Shown in pieces: positions 16,969 to 26,260 of a stretch of DNA of 62,779 nucleotides. Made by a program: the position numbers and the translations under genes. The notes below the pieces were generated by a model, which saw only the letters and a program-made list of their open reading frames with translations, ran no database searches and was not told the origin of the DNA. How positions within the stretch are numbered: the first letter of the stretch is position 1; the number at the start of each line of letters is the position of its first letter. Origin of the DNA: Vibrio genomosp. F10 str. ZF-129 (GTDB lineage Bacteria > Pseudomonadota > Gammaproteobacteria > Enterobacterales > Vibrionaceae); the NCBI RefSeq assembly GCF_000287055.2, contig NZ_AJYQ02000064.1, positions 1-62,779 of the forward strand. The letters are read 5' to 3'.

Positions 16969-18339
16969 TTATTCACAAGGCGGCGCTTGATAAATGGTTG
17001 CCAAACCGCCTAGTGATGTTTCTCGGTACTTTCTGTTCATGTCCTTCCCTGTTTCATACATCGTCTCAATCACTTTGTCGAGAGAGATTAAACACTTGCT
17101 GGTTCGTTTTAGGGCCATACGAGAGGCATTAATCGCTTTCATAGCCCCCATTGCATTACGTTCAATACACGGCACTTGAACAAGCCCCCCGATAGGGTCG
17201 CAGGTCATTCCTAAAGAGTGTTCCATCGCAATCTCGGCAGCAATACACATTTGTTCGTTGCTTCCCCCTCTAAGCGCGGTAAGCCCAGCCGCAGCCATGG
17301 AAGAAGAAACACCGACTTCACCCTGACAACCGACTTCGGCACCAGAGATAGAGGCATTGGTTTTGTACAAAATCCCAATAGCCCCAGAAACCGCAAGAAA
17401 ATCTTTAAGCTGCTTAGTGTCGATCTCTTTAATAAATCGATGGTAATACATTAGGACGGCAGGAATCACGCCAGCGGCACCGTTGGTTGGTGAAGTGACC
17501 ACCTGCCCGCCCGCCGCGTTATCTTCGCTCACCGCAAAGGCAAAAAGGTTCACCCAATCCAAAATTTCCATTGGGTCATGTTCTATTGATGAGTTTGCTT
17601 CCAGTTTTTTTAATAGGTTAGGGGCACGTCGTGTTACGTTCAAGCCGCCTTCTAAAATTCCTTCGGTCTCAAACCCTCGTTGCATACACAAAGACATGAC
17701 TTTCCAAATTTGGTCTGTTTTGGCGTCAATCTCGTCAGCATCGAAAAACTTCAGTTCATTTTTTAAGATCATGCTGCCAAGGCTCAATCCCAGTTTTTCG
17801 GCGGTGTCTAACATTTCTTGCGCAGAGCTGAAAGGGTGATCGACTTCTGTGGGTACAATGCTGCCTTTGTTTTCCAGTTCAGAAGCGGTTGCGATGAACC
17901 CCCCACCAATGGAATAGTAAGTTTCAAAAGCCAGCGTCTCTCCGTTTGCATCAAAGGCCGTGATGGTCATGCCGTTTTCGTGAAGCGGTAAATTGGTCGT
18001 GTGGAATAAGATATCATCGTTGTAACTAAATTTGATGTTGTGATCACCGGCGATGAGGAGTTGACCTTCATCGATAGCCGCTTGCATTGACACATTCGCA
18101 CTGGCCACTTTAATGGTGTCGGGCTTGTTGCCAAGTAAACCTAAGATAGTCGCTCGGTCAGTATGGTGCCCACGACCTGTCAGCGATAACGATCCGTATA
18201 AGTCTACCTGGACACGATCTACCTTTGAAATATCTTGAGCGATAAGACAAGTAAAGTTATAACCGGCAATCATTGGGCCGTTAGTGTGAGAGCTTGAAGG
18301 GCCAACACCGATTTTATAAATTTCAAAGATCGATAGCAT
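16969..18339 (-). CDS. sdaA: L-serine ammonia-lyase (iron-sulfur type)
   Basis: This cytosolic [4Fe-4S] enzyme converts L-serine to pyruvate and ammonia. The 456-residue single-chain form has the family opening GVGPSSSHT (11-19), GCQGEVGVSSSMAA and CDPIGGLVQVPCIERNA, which supply the cluster cysteines and the serine site. Length and start match bacterial SdaA/SdaB. The gene is divergent from the DUF218 gene and ends in its own terminator, followed by the POT transporter on the same strand. SdaA and SdaB cannot be told apart safely here. Confidence 0.95.
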   Translation of the reverse strand: MLSIFEIYKIGVGPSSSHTNGPMIAGYNFTCLIAQDISKVDRVQVDLYGSLSLTGRGHHTDRATILGLLGNKPDTIKVASANVSMQAAIDEGQLLIAGDHNIKFSYNDDILFHTTNLPLHENGMTITAFDANGETLAFETYYSIGGGFIATASELENKGSIVPTEVDHPFSSAQEMLDTAEKLGLSLGSMILKNELKFFDADEIDAKTDQIWKVMSLCMQRGFETEGILEGGLNVTRRAPNLLKKLEANSSIEHDPMEILDWVNLFAFAVSEDNAAGGQVVTSPTNGAAGVIPAVLMYYHRFIKEIDTKQLKDFLAVSGAIGILYKTNASISGAEVGCQGEVGVSSSMAAAGLTALRGGSNEQMCIAAEIAMEHSLGMTCDPIGGLVQVPCIERNAMGAMKAINASRMALKRTSKCLISLDKVIETMYETGKDMNRKYRETSLGGLATIYQAPPCE

Positions 18340-18491
18340 AAGTAAGTCCTACCTAAGTTGAGGTCTGTTAAACTGTGGTTAAGAAAACAGTGTAGTTGTT
18401 AAGTAAATGATTGTGCGCCTTGTTTGTAATGCAATCTAGCTTGAATGTACATTTTTTCACGAAGCCAATAGATAGAATTGAGACATGCGTG

Positions 18492-19352
18492 ATGAGTATT
18501 GATAAAATTATTATTTTGCTAGGAAAGAGACTCCAAGATAGTCAATTGACGCTAGAAGGAAAAAGTCGAGTAGATGGCTTGATTCAGTATTTGGCGGTGG
18601 AAAAGCCCACTCAAACTGCGTTGTTATTTTGTGGTGGTGTGACCAAAGGTCAAGCTATCTCTGAATCTCAAGCAATGTATGACTATTTTCTATTGAATGG
18701 ACAAGAATTAGATTTTCCTGCCGAGTCTATTTTACTAGATCAAGATTCCACTAGTACTGTTGAGAATATTCAGCATGGTGCTCAAGCACTGCTCGATAGC
18801 GGATTAATACACCAAGGAACCACACTCAAGGTCGTGTTTGCTTCTAACGATTATCACTTACACCGTATCTTTGAAATCCAGAACTTAATGGATGAGCAAG
18901 GGCTGTTAGGTGTGCTGTATAAAAAATGTTTAGCACAGGGCGTGACGCTGAGTATTTCTTATCAGCTCAACGATCATATTGTTATTCCGTATCCCTACAC
19001 GCATTTGAACGCTGATCTTTTTATGCAAGTGGACGCTTTAACCACTTATCGAGTCTATTTAGAAGGGGTTGTCGCCAATGCGTTTGATAGAGAGTTATCG
19101 AAGGTTAGGGATCAGCCTTACCAGATAGCGCAGGCTGCTTTAGAGCGAATTCACAATACACTGGATAGTAATGCTTCCTTTCTGCCGTTAACACTAGTGC
19201 TTAGCGCTCTCGAACACGCAGTGAACGATACTGTGCCATCCATGCCAATAAAAAAGGTAAGAGAGTATCTTGCTGTGCTTGATACCAATCTTACCTTATT
19301 GAATCGCTATCTTGATCCAGAGAGTCAGTTAGATACTCGCTGGTGGCGTTAA
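18492..19352 (+). CDS. DUF218 (YdcF/SanA-like) protein
   Basis: This is a 286-residue protein with a DUF218 Rossmann-like domain in its first 200 residues. IIILLGKRL is the first strand; CGGVTKGQAISESQAM and STSTVENIQHG follow, and FASNDYHLHR matches the conserved S-x-x-[FY]-H-x-x-R motif. The C-terminal 80 residues are helical. E. coli YdcF binds SAM, but the cellular role of the family is unclear. There is no membrane anchor, unlike SanA. The ATG at 18492 is preferred over an in-frame TTG at 18411 because the domain starts there; its ribosome site is weak. Confidence 0.85.
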   Translation: MSIDKIIILLGKRLQDSQLTLEGKSRVDGLIQYLAVEKPTQTALLFCGGVTKGQAISESQAMYDYFLLNGQELDFPAESILLDQDSTSTVENIQHGAQALLDSGLIHQGTTLKVVFASNDYHLHRIFEIQNLMDEQGLLGVLYKKCLAQGVTLSISYQLNDHIVIPYPYTHLNADLFMQVDALTTYRVYLEGVVANAFDRELSKVRDQPYQIAQAALERIHNTLDSNASFLPLTLVLSALEHAVNDTVPSMPIKKVREYLAVLDTNLTLLNRYLDPESQLDTRWWR

Positions 19353-19362
19353 GCGTTCGTGA

Positions 19363-19626
19363 TTACTGTTGTACTTTTTTTTGCTCTTGAGCATTACGGA
19401 AATATTCCCATTGCTCAGTACGGTCTTCTTCTGAAAACGCACAATAAGTGACACGCAATTCATTTTCAGTCACGGTGTCTAATTCACCACCCTGTTGAAC
19501 ACAATATACGGACGCAGGGTTAGCGATAGAGGTATATTCTTTAACCTCATACTCATCTGGCTCGCTTGAGCAACCAGCCAAGACAGCTACGGCTGCTAAA
19601 CTTGCAAAGATATAGGTCTTTTTCAT
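19363..19626 (-). CDS. Small DUF333-type lipoprotein
   Basis: This 87-residue exported lipoprotein has a signal sequence ending in the lipobox LAGC (MKKTYIFASLAAVAVLAGC). The mature part carries the DUF333-like stretch NPASVYCVQQGGEL with a second conserved Cys in VTYCAFSE. Members are thought to be small haem- or inhibitor-like envelope proteins, but function is unproven. The ATG at 19626 is preceded by TTGGAG; the TTG inside that site cannot be the start. It is convergent with the DUF218 gene, 10 nt apart. Confidence 0.88.
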   Translation of the reverse strand: MKKTYIFASLAAVAVLAGCSSEPDEYEVKEYTSIANPASVYCVQQGGELDTVTENELRVTYCAFSEEDRTEQWEYFRNAQEQKKVQQ

Positions 19627-19811
19627 TGTTTTCTCCAAAATAAATACCTCGTTTCCATGATCAGTATAAAAGAACCTTTAAAAAATAGTGTGTTAAGTTT
19701 GTCAAAAAAGTGAAGATGTCTAAAATTAAGACAAACAATACGTTAATTCTGCATTGATGCTGTAAATCGTGTTGTACCAAATAACAATAAATACCAAGTA
19801 AGGATCTAGGT

Positions 19812-20744
19812 ATGCCAGTGAATAAGTTTCGCCTTGTTACTCGTAGTGATTTTGATGGGTTGGTTTGTGCAGTCCTATTAAAACAACTTGATTTGATTGA
19901 AGATATTAAGTTTGTACACCCCAAAGATATGCAAGATGGCATTGTGATGATCACTGAAAACGACATCGTAACGAACTTGCCTTTTCACCCCAAAGCTCAT
20001 CTTGTATTTGATCATCATCTGTCTGAAAAAATGCGTAATAAGGGGGAACACGACAATTACATTATTGAACCCGATGCTCCTTCCGCAGCTCGAGTTGTAT
20101 GGGATTACTACGGTGGTCTTTCGACCTTTCCTAAAGAATGGGAAGAGATGATGATTGCTGTCGATAAAGGCGATTCAGCCGACTTCACCCGTGATGAAGT
20201 GTTGGACTCAACTGGTTGGAATCTACTTAACTTTTTGATGGATGCCCGGACGGGTCTTGGTCGTTTCAGAGAATTTCGAATTTCTAATTATGCTCTCATG
20301 ATGGACTTGATTGATTGCTGTAAAACGCAAACGATTGATGAGATTTTGGCACTTCCTGATGTGGTTGAACGCGTTACGCTTTATCGAGATCATGAAAACC
20401 TGTTTAAAGAGCAAATTACCCGTTGTGCAACGGTATATAAGAATCTGGTGGTGTTAGATTTAACGCAGGAGGAGACTATTTACGCGGGTAACCGATTTAT
20501 GATTTATGCGGTGTTTCCGCAATGTAATATCTCTATTCATAAAATGTGGGGCTTTCAAAAGCAAAATATTGTCTTTGCTACGGGTAAATCCATTTTTGAT
20601 AGAAGCTCAAAAACCAATATTGGTGAGTTAATGTTAAAGTACGGTGGGGGTGGGCATAAAGCCGCAGGAACTTGCCAAATAAGCACCAATCAGGCTAAAG
20701 AGGTGGAATTGAGCCTGATTGAGAAAATAACGGCAGACGGCTAG
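19812..20744 (+). CDS. DHH-family phosphoesterase
   Basis: This is a 310-residue protein of the DHH superfamily, related to exopolyphosphatase-like and RecJ/NrnA enzymes. RSDFDGLVCA at 11-20 carries the first metal aspartates, FDHH gives the name motif, and GGGGHKAAGTC near the C-terminus is the DHHA1-like signature. These use two Mn or Mg ions to cut phosphodiester or phosphoanhydride bonds; the substrate cannot be told. It is cytosolic. The ATG at 19812 follows AAGGATC. A perfect 13-bp terminator stem is found about 100 nt downstream. Confidence 0.88.
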   Translation: MPVNKFRLVTRSDFDGLVCAVLLKQLDLIEDIKFVHPKDMQDGIVMITENDIVTNLPFHPKAHLVFDHHLSEKMRNKGEHDNYIIEPDAPSAARVVWDYYGGLSTFPKEWEEMMIAVDKGDSADFTRDEVLDSTGWNLLNFLMDARTGLGRFREFRISNYALMMDLIDCCKTQTIDEILALPDVVERVTLYRDHENLFKEQITRCATVYKNLVVLDLTQEETIYAGNRFMIYAVFPQCNISIHKMWGFQKQNIVFATGKSIFDRSSKTNIGELMLKYGGGGHKAAGTCQISTNQAKEVELSLIEKITADG

Positions 20745-20842
20745 CTTCTGAACGATTAGCCCTCAAAATAGGTCAACACGATTTTAGAGCGGGTCATCAT
20801 TTACATAACGCCTACCGTTTACAAAATAGCCCGCCATTTACA

Positions 20843-20874
20843 AACAAGCCCAATATCAGCGTATTGGGCTTGTT
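20843..20874. terminator. Hairpin between the DHH gene and a convergent cyclase gene
   Basis: AACAAGCCCAATA (20843-20855) and TATTGGGCTTGTT (20862-20874) make a perfect 13-bp stem with a 6-nt loop. T-runs are short, but the convergent position supports a terminator. Confidence 0.75.
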
Positions 20875-20943
20875 ACATTCTATAATCTGGGTTGTGATTT
20901 AGGAATTGAACGAGTGGGATAAAACTTATTAGAAGCTTATCGA

Positions 20944-21978
20944 TTACAAAGGCATAACTCTATTTCGACCCAGTTGTTTCGCCTCATAGAGCAATGCATC
21001 TGCTCTATCAATCACTTTATCGATAGTATCGCCTTTCTCAAATTCAGTCACACCGAACGAAGCGGTAATATTGGCTATTTGCTTACCAGAGCGGCGATCT
21101 TTAATAGACAGCTTCTCTATGGCACGTCGAAGTGTCTCTGCAAATTGCCTTGCAATTCTAATGGATTTATTTGGCACAATCAGTGCAAATTCTTCTCCAC
21201 CAAAGCGATAAGCGGTAATCCCTTCCCGGCAACTCGATTGTAAACGTTTAGCCAGTGCTTTAATGACGGTATCTCCGAACAGGTGCCCGTAGTTATCGTT
21301 AAAACTTTTGAAGTGATCGATATCGAGCAATATGAGGGACATCGGTTGTTCAGCGCGGCACAAAGCAAACAAATCGGCATCAAATGCTCGTCGGTTATAA
21401 AGACTGGATAAACTGTCGAATAAAGCGTCTTTTTGAACATCAGCAAGTTGCGTTTTTAGCCTGGATATTTCTTTGGTTGCGTTGGTCAGTTGCCCGTTAA
21501 GGAAATCGGTAGAGGTTTGAATTTGGCGAGATTCTGAAATGAGCTGGCGGATAACCCCCATCACTTCATCTATTGATAATCCCTCTTTTTCTACTCGGCT
21601 TAGATCGGTGAAGCTTTTATCAATGAACTCTGAGAAAGAAGACGTATCTGAAAGGGTGTCCGTCATTGAGCTTGAAACCTCATTGACTAACACCTCAATA
21701 TTCTCTCTGAGGCAGGTCAAATCAGTTTCAGTTTGGTCTGCTAGATGATTATTGTACAGATCTTTCCCTGCTGCTGGTGGGCACAAGCCAAAATTCTCCA
21801 CCACCATGTCGAGCTCTTGATTCAGTTCCGGGTTACTCTCGTCGACATACGTATACCAGACTGCGTAGTTCGCAGGTGTCGCAGCAACATGATTTTTCAT
21901 CATCAATGGTACGGCTTTCTTTAGGTTGGCTGTCGATTTCTTGAAGTCGTCGCTCGTCATTTCTATTTTTGCTGCCAT
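20944..21978 (-). CDS. Cytosolic diguanylate cyclase without RxxD site
   Basis: This is a 344-residue c-di-GMP synthase. The N-terminal 165 residues are helical and contain AVPLMMKNHVAATPANYAVW, a segment found in a group of Vibrio and Pseudomonas cyclases. A coiled coil at about 150-185 leads into the GGDEF domain. The active loop is GGEEF. The inhibitory-site position reads REGI, so RxxD is lost and product inhibition is not expected. There is no membrane helix. The ATG at 21978 is used, but its ribosome site is poor and a TTG three codons upstream is possible. Confidence 0.9.
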   Translation of the reverse strand: MAAKIEMTSDDFKKSTANLKKAVPLMMKNHVAATPANYAVWYTYVDESNPELNQELDMVVENFGLCPPAAGKDLYNNHLADQTETDLTCLRENIEVLVNEVSSSMTDTLSDTSSFSEFIDKSFTDLSRVEKEGLSIDEVMGVIRQLISESRQIQTSTDFLNGQLTNATKEISRLKTQLADVQKDALFDSLSSLYNRRAFDADLFALCRAEQPMSLILLDIDHFKSFNDNYGHLFGDTVIKALAKRLQSSCREGITAYRFGGEEFALIVPNKSIRIARQFAETLRRAIEKLSIKDRRSGKQIANITASFGVTEFEKGDTIDKVIDRADALLYEAKQLGRNRVMPL

Positions 21979-22089
21979 AACTAACAAATACTTATAAAGC
22001 TAAGATTAGCTGATTAATTTTAATTCTGCTTCGGAATTATCCGCATATTTTTAAAAAAATGATAGCTAAAAAGACCGAAAAACGAATGG

Positions 22090-22986
22090 CTATCGAAGAT
22101 TTACAGATATCGGCGACTTAAATGCCCTGAGAGCAACGAGAAGCTGAGGTAATAGTGATGTAACAATCATACTTACCATCAATGCGTATTGATATAGCGT
22201 AAAGGAATCCCCGATTAAAACAAAACCACTGACGATTCCAGCAATTGGGTTTGCAATGCCGCCAAAGCTAAAGTCCACGACTGACATACGCTGTAACAAC
22301 CAAACATACAGGCTGTATCCAAGTGCTGTGTTAAGGCCAAAAACCCAAATGAGTCCGATCAGATTTTTAGCACTAAAGTTCTGGTAAACCTCAATGTAAG
22401 GGGTAGGTTGAACTAAAAATTGCCCAATAGAAACGAAGGCCAAAATGACCCCGCCAATCAACAGTTGCCAGGTCAATACGCCCCACCAATCCATTGTATT
22501 TCCAAGTGACTTGGTGATGCTACTGCCAACGACAATACACATGATGGCTGCGAACATGGCCCCTAAACCTATTGGATTTAGGCTAATGGAGCTTGGGTCA
22601 AAGAGTAACCATGCGAGTATAACGAGCAGTGTCCCTGATACTACTTGCATTAAATTGGGTTTCTTTTTATCCATCAACCAATGATAAATCATGGCGAATA
22701 TTGGAACAGAAACCATGCCTACCCCTGATATTGCTGCCGGTAATGTCAATGCCATTACAAATATCAAACCGAAGAAGGTAGCGATATTAATTAGGCCCAA
22801 GCTAAACAGGACTCGCCAATGGCCTTTTTTAGGCAAAGTGGGTTTGATTAACAATAGTAATAGAGCCGCTGGCAAGGCGCGAAGAGCACCAAGCAATAAT
22901 GGAGGCCAGTCGGGGAGGGTATACTGAGTCACAGCATAGGTTGTTCCCCAAAAGAATGCAGGGATCATAGCGAATAGTATGTTCAT
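22090..22986 (-). CDS. EamA-type drug/metabolite transporter
   Basis: This 298-residue inner-membrane protein has ten predicted helices as two EamA repeats (first FFWGTTYAVTQYTLPDWPP, second from about residue 145). DMT proteins export amino acids, nucleobases or drugs. The gene is divergent from a MarR regulator, and two identical-type operators lie in the 107-bp gap, so the MarR protein most likely represses it and itself. The exported compound is unknown. Confidence 0.92.
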   Translation of the reverse strand: MNILFAMIPAFFWGTTYAVTQYTLPDWPPLLLGALRALPAALLLLLIKPTLPKKGHWRVLFSLGLINIATFFGLIFVMALTLPAAISGVGMVSVPIFAMIYHWLMDKKKPNLMQVVSGTLLVILAWLLFDPSSISLNPIGLGAMFAAIMCIVVGSSITKSLGNTMDWWGVLTWQLLIGGVILAFVSIGQFLVQPTPYIEVYQNFSAKNLIGLIWVFGLNTALGYSLYVWLLQRMSVVDFSFGGIANPIAGIVSGFVLIGDSFTLYQYALMVSMIVTSLLPQLLVALRAFKSPISVNLR

Positions 22987-22994
22987 GGCGTATT

Positions 22995-23070
22995 TATCTT
23001 TACGTTAAGATAGTTTAAAGTCAATGTACGCTGAAAATTCAGTGTTGTAAAGTGTCTTTATGTTAAGATA
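22995..23070. promoter_or_regulatory. Two MarR-type operators between DMT and marR
   Basis: Two 18-bp near-identical dyads, TATCTTTACGTTAAGATA (22995-23012) and TGTCTTTATGTTAAGATA (23053-23070), lie 58 bp apart between the start codons at 22986 and 23094. One sits against each gene. Their palindromic form TATCTT-N6-AAGATA fits a MarR dimer. Confidence 0.8.
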
Positions 23071-23093
23071 CTTAGCGTTTACCTATATAGAAG

Positions 23094-23600
23094 ATGGAGA
23101 ATAAGTGGGCTATGGATGCAATTGAACGAGTTGTAGAGCAATGGGCAAAAGAAAAACCTGAACTCGACACTGAACCTATGGCGATGTTGGGGCGTTTGTT
23201 GCGAATTTCTAAGCATTTGGAAACTCAGATCGCAGACACCCATAAGCGGTATGATTTGAAGTTGGGTGAGTTTGATGTGCTTGCCACATTAAGACGCAGC
23301 GGAAAACCGTTCAGCTTAACGCCATCAGATTTGATCAATTCAATGATGTTAACCTCTGGAGCCATGACCAATCGACTGGATAAGTTAGAAAAAAAAGGGC
23401 TTATTGAACGTTCTCATAGCCAGGAAGATCGTCGCAGCGTTCATGTTAAACTCACTAACGACGGATTGGTCTTAATTGATGAAATGATGATGCAGCATGT
23501 CGCAGTGCAAAGTAATTTGGTTGAGTCTTTATCAGATGCACAGAAGAAACAATTGAATCAATTATTGACGACTTGGCTTACGCAATTTGAATCGGCTTAG
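23094..23600 (+). CDS. MarR-family repressor
   Basis: This 168-residue winged-helix regulator has recognition and wing region LINSMMLTSGAMTNRLDKLEKKG and DRRSVHVKLT at about residues 80-125, typical of MarR. It probably represses the divergent DMT exporter and itself via the two dyads in the gap. The start could be the ATG at 23094 or the ATG at 23112 (MDAIERV), which has a GGAG further upstream. The effector is unknown. Confidence 0.9.
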   Translation: MENKWAMDAIERVVEQWAKEKPELDTEPMAMLGRLLRISKHLETQIADTHKRYDLKLGEFDVLATLRRSGKPFSLTPSDLINSMMLTSGAMTNRLDKLEKKGLIERSHSQEDRRSVHVKLTNDGLVLIDEMMMQHVAVQSNLVESLSDAQKKQLNQLLTTWLTQFESA

Positions 23601-23811
23601 TGTATAGATTGAGTCAGAGAACCTTAACCATCGGATAGATTAAGAACGATAAAGTGAAATTCAGTAAAGGGAGGCTCAATGAGAAAAGAGTGACTGAGCC
23701 TAATACCACAGGACAATTCAACTGAACAATTCAACTTAACGAATAGAGCAGTGCCGATGTGACAGTCTTATCAATGCGAGTAGAGCCGTTGTCAAAGCAA
23801 ACCGACCAAAA

Positions 23812-24738
23812 TCAACCGCATCCTACGCTCTGTTTACTTTCTTCGATGGCTTTGGCTCCTTTGAGCATGGCTTGAATCAATTCACCAGCATTAAACTTTT
23901 CTAGCGCTTCATGAGCACCGACTTGATGAGCCCGATCAATACAAATCTCGCTTGATAAAGAAGTGTGCAAGATACAATAGGCGTTATCGAGATCCGGCGA
24001 GTTTTGCACTTCAAATGCTAACTCATAGCCATCAAGACCTGGCATTTCGATATCACTGACGAGCAGATCTATCGCTTTGTCCGTTGAAGATTGAGCTTTC
24101 ATGAGTTCTAGTGCATCTAGACCATTTTTACAGATTTGATAGGGTATATTGATTCTATCAAGAGCGTCAGAAAGCTGTTTTCGAGCGATCGAAGAGTCAT
24201 CAACGAGGAGAATATTCAAGGCTTTCAGACGTTCTCTTTCTATATCAGTCAGCATAGGGATATTTGCAGATTCGTACTGAGGGTAAATTTTTGAAAGCAA
24301 TAATTCCACATCCAACATTTGTACGATCTGATCCTTGTGTCGGGTAATGCCCGTAACAAAAACATCTTTACCTGCAGTTGAAGGCGAAGATTCAATATTT
24401 CTCCAGTCACACTCAATGATTTTTTCAATCGAACGAACCATGAAACCAACTATAGTTCGTAGGCAATCTGTCACAATTAAATAGCAGCTATCATATTCTT
24501 CGGGCTGAATTGGACGAAACCCAATCGCGGCCGCCATATCGATAACGGGCACTGTTAAATCGCGAATGGTCACTGTACCCACAACATGGTGGTGGGAATA
24601 GGGAATTTGGGTGGTTGGCATAAAGGGAACTATTTCCCGTACCTTCAGAGTCCCAATGGCAAACAGCTGTTTTTGCGCATTTAGGGTAAACATCAGCATA
24701 CCTTGAGATTGATTTGCTTTACTTGGGGTCTTTGCCAT
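23812..24738 (-). CDS. cheV: CheV-type chemotaxis coupling protein
   Basis: This is a 308-residue CheW-receiver fusion. The CheW-like domain covers about residues 15-160 (GMLMFTLNAQKQLFAIGTLKVREI; VVGTVTIRDLTVPVIDM), and the receiver from about 175 (ILLVDDSSIARKQL) holds the phospho-acceptor Asp in LLVSDIEMPGLDG. It links receptors to CheA and is tuned by phosphorylation. Vibrios carry several cheV paralogues. The ATG at 24738 is preferred over the in-frame start at 24813, because the extra 25 residues are not seen in the family and a GAGAC site precedes 24738. Confidence 0.92.
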   Translation of the reverse strand: MAKTPSKANQSQGMLMFTLNAQKQLFAIGTLKVREIVPFMPTTQIPYSHHHVVGTVTIRDLTVPVIDMAAAIGFRPIQPEEYDSCYLIVTDCLRTIVGFMVRSIEKIIECDWRNIESSPSTAGKDVFVTGITRHKDQIVQMLDVELLLSKIYPQYESANIPMLTDIERERLKALNILLVDDSSIARKQLSDALDRINIPYQICKNGLDALELMKAQSSTDKAIDLLVSDIEMPGLDGYELAFEVQNSPDLDNAYCILHTSLSSEICIDRAHQVGAHEALEKFNAGELIQAMLKGAKAIEESKQSVGCG

Positions 24739-24934
24739 GATGTGTCTCGAATATGAACCGACTACTGATAATAGTAACTCATTTTGGATACTGAGCAATG
24801 TAAACTCATGCACTAAATAGTAACAGTAGAATGTTTATTGATCTGGTTCGGTAAATTCGCAGGATGAACATCTCGATATGTTAGGGTAGAATTGCGGCCT
24901 ACACGGGATAAGGTCTACACAGCAGAGAGTAAAC

Positions 24935-25213
24935 ATGGCAAGCACCGCAGCAGCACTTCATATTTTAGTGAAGCATAAAGAGCAAGCAGAAGACATTATT
25001 AAGCAACTGAAAAAAGGGGCTAAATTCCAAACGTTAGCGAAAAAATACTCAAGCTGTCCTTCAGGTAAAAAAGGCGGAGACTTGGGCGAGTTTCGTAAGG
25101 GGCAGATGGTGCCAGCGTTTGATAAAGTGTGCTTTAGCGGTGAAACTTTAGTCCCCCATCTAGTGAAGACCAAATTTGGCTGGCATGTTGTGAAAGTGCT
25201 GTATCGGACTTGA
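24935..25213 (+). CDS. ppiC: Parvulin-type peptidyl-prolyl isomerase
   Basis: This 92-residue single-domain parvulin aligns end to end with E. coli PpiC (93 residues): [35 protein letters not shown] and the final HVVKVLYRT. It isomerises X-Pro bonds in the cytosol. One segment ([16 protein letters not shown]) differs a little from E. coli. It is monocistronic and ends with a clear terminator. Confidence 0.96.
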   Translation: MASTAAALHILVKHKEQAEDIIKQLKKGAKFQTLAKKYSSCPSGKKGGDLGEFRKGQMVPAFDKVCFSGETLVPHLVKTKFGWHVVKVLYRT

Positions 25214-25247
25214 TCATTTCGTATTCGATTTGCAAAAAGTGAATTTT

Positions 25248-25275
25248 AAAAAGCGAGCGTGTAACTCGCTTTTTT
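25248..25275 (+). terminator. Rho-independent terminator of ppiC
   Basis: AAAAAGCGAG (25248-25257) pairs with CTCGCTTTTT (25265-25274) around a 7-nt loop, with a T-tract. Confidence 0.92.
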
Positions 25276-25404
25276 GCCATTTATGGATTGGATCACGACT
25301 CATCCTAGTTTGATTAGTCGGGATCAATCACAGAACCAGACTAGATTGTTTAAAAAATACTCGGTAATGTGGAAAGGCATTATTATCTATCTTTGGAGTT
25401 ACTT

Positions 25405-25998
25405 TTGAACCTTTCGCATATCAAAGCGGTTATTTTTGATCTCGATGGCACGCTCGTCGATTCTAGACTGGATTTTGACCAGTTGAGGCAGCAGTTAGGG
25501 TTTCCACAAGGAGAGCCCATTCTTGAATACATTGAACAAATGACCTGCGAGAAAGAACAAGAATTAGCCCATAAAATTGTGTCAGATTTTGAAATCTCAG
25601 CCGCCCACACTGCTGACTTAATGCCTGGAGCGTTAGAGCTTATCAATGCGTTACATCGTTTGGGTTACCCGACAGCGATATTGACTCGCAACATTAAACA
25701 GGCCAGTCAAATGATGTTAGAAAACCTAGGTTTGCCGATAGATTTGTTACTCACTCGGGAAGACTGCGAACCGAAACCTAGCCCTGAGGGATTGTTTATT
25801 ATTGCGGATAAACTCGGATTACCAACCAGGGATTTGATTTATGTGGGGGACTACAAGTTTGATTTGGATACAGCGAAGAACGCCAATATGCTGAGTTGTC
25901 TTTTCGATAGAGAGGGTAACCGCCCATACCAAGAAGAAGCTGATGTGGTCATTAGGGACCTTGAGCAACTGTTGCCAATGCTTAGATTTCAAATATAA
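25405..25998 (+). CDS. HAD-superfamily hydrolase
   Basis: This 197-residue HAD phosphatase-like protein has the nucleophile motif VIFDLDGTLVDS near the N-terminus, the second motif ILTRN and the acidic motif GDYKFDL. The cap inserted after motif I (about residues 15-80) is the helical type of phosphoglycolate-phosphatase-like enzymes. The substrate is unknown. I take the TTG at 25405 as start, since TTTGGAG lies 7 nt before it and the family begins close to the first strand. A GTG at 25369 would add 12 residues. Confidence 0.85.
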   Translation: MNLSHIKAVIFDLDGTLVDSRLDFDQLRQQLGFPQGEPILEYIEQMTCEKEQELAHKIVSDFEISAAHTADLMPGALELINALHRLGYPTAILTRNIKQASQMMLENLGLPIDLLLTREDCEPKPSPEGLFIIADKLGLPTRDLIYVGDYKFDLDTAKNANMLSCLFDREGNRPYQEEADVVIRDLEQLLPMLRFQI

Positions 25999-26115
25999 AT
26001 AACGTTTTAAACGTAAATATGTGGTGCTTAGTAACTAAGTGGTTGCCTTTTATCTTGTGACAAATGTGTTAAATAGGGATAATTGAATTCCTCTCTACCC
26101 TACATTAGGTTTTAC

Positions 26116-26241
26116 ATGTTCATTTTTTACCGTCTTTTAAAACTTGCGATAATTTGCGCAGTGTTTCTCACTGTGTTCGATTTGATTGCATTCGGCGAAA
26201 TCACTTGGGTCGAGCGTTTAATGGGTGAACTGGGCTTATAG
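26116..26241 (+). CDS. Possible 41-residue single-helix membrane protein
   Basis: This small ORF encodes MFIFYRLLKLAIICAVFLTV followed by FDLIAFGEITWVERLMGELGL. The first part is a basic flank plus a hydrophobic helix of about 18 residues, and the tail is amphipathic. That pattern is typical of real bacterial small membrane proteins rather than chance. The ribosome site (TTAGG, 7-8 nt upstream) is modest. It is convergent with a diguanylate cyclase, 20 nt apart. I do not recognise the family. Confidence 0.55.
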   Translation: MFIFYRLLKLAIICAVFLTVFDLIAFGEITWVERLMGELGL

Positions 26242-26260
26242 GCGGCCCTTCGATCTGTGC

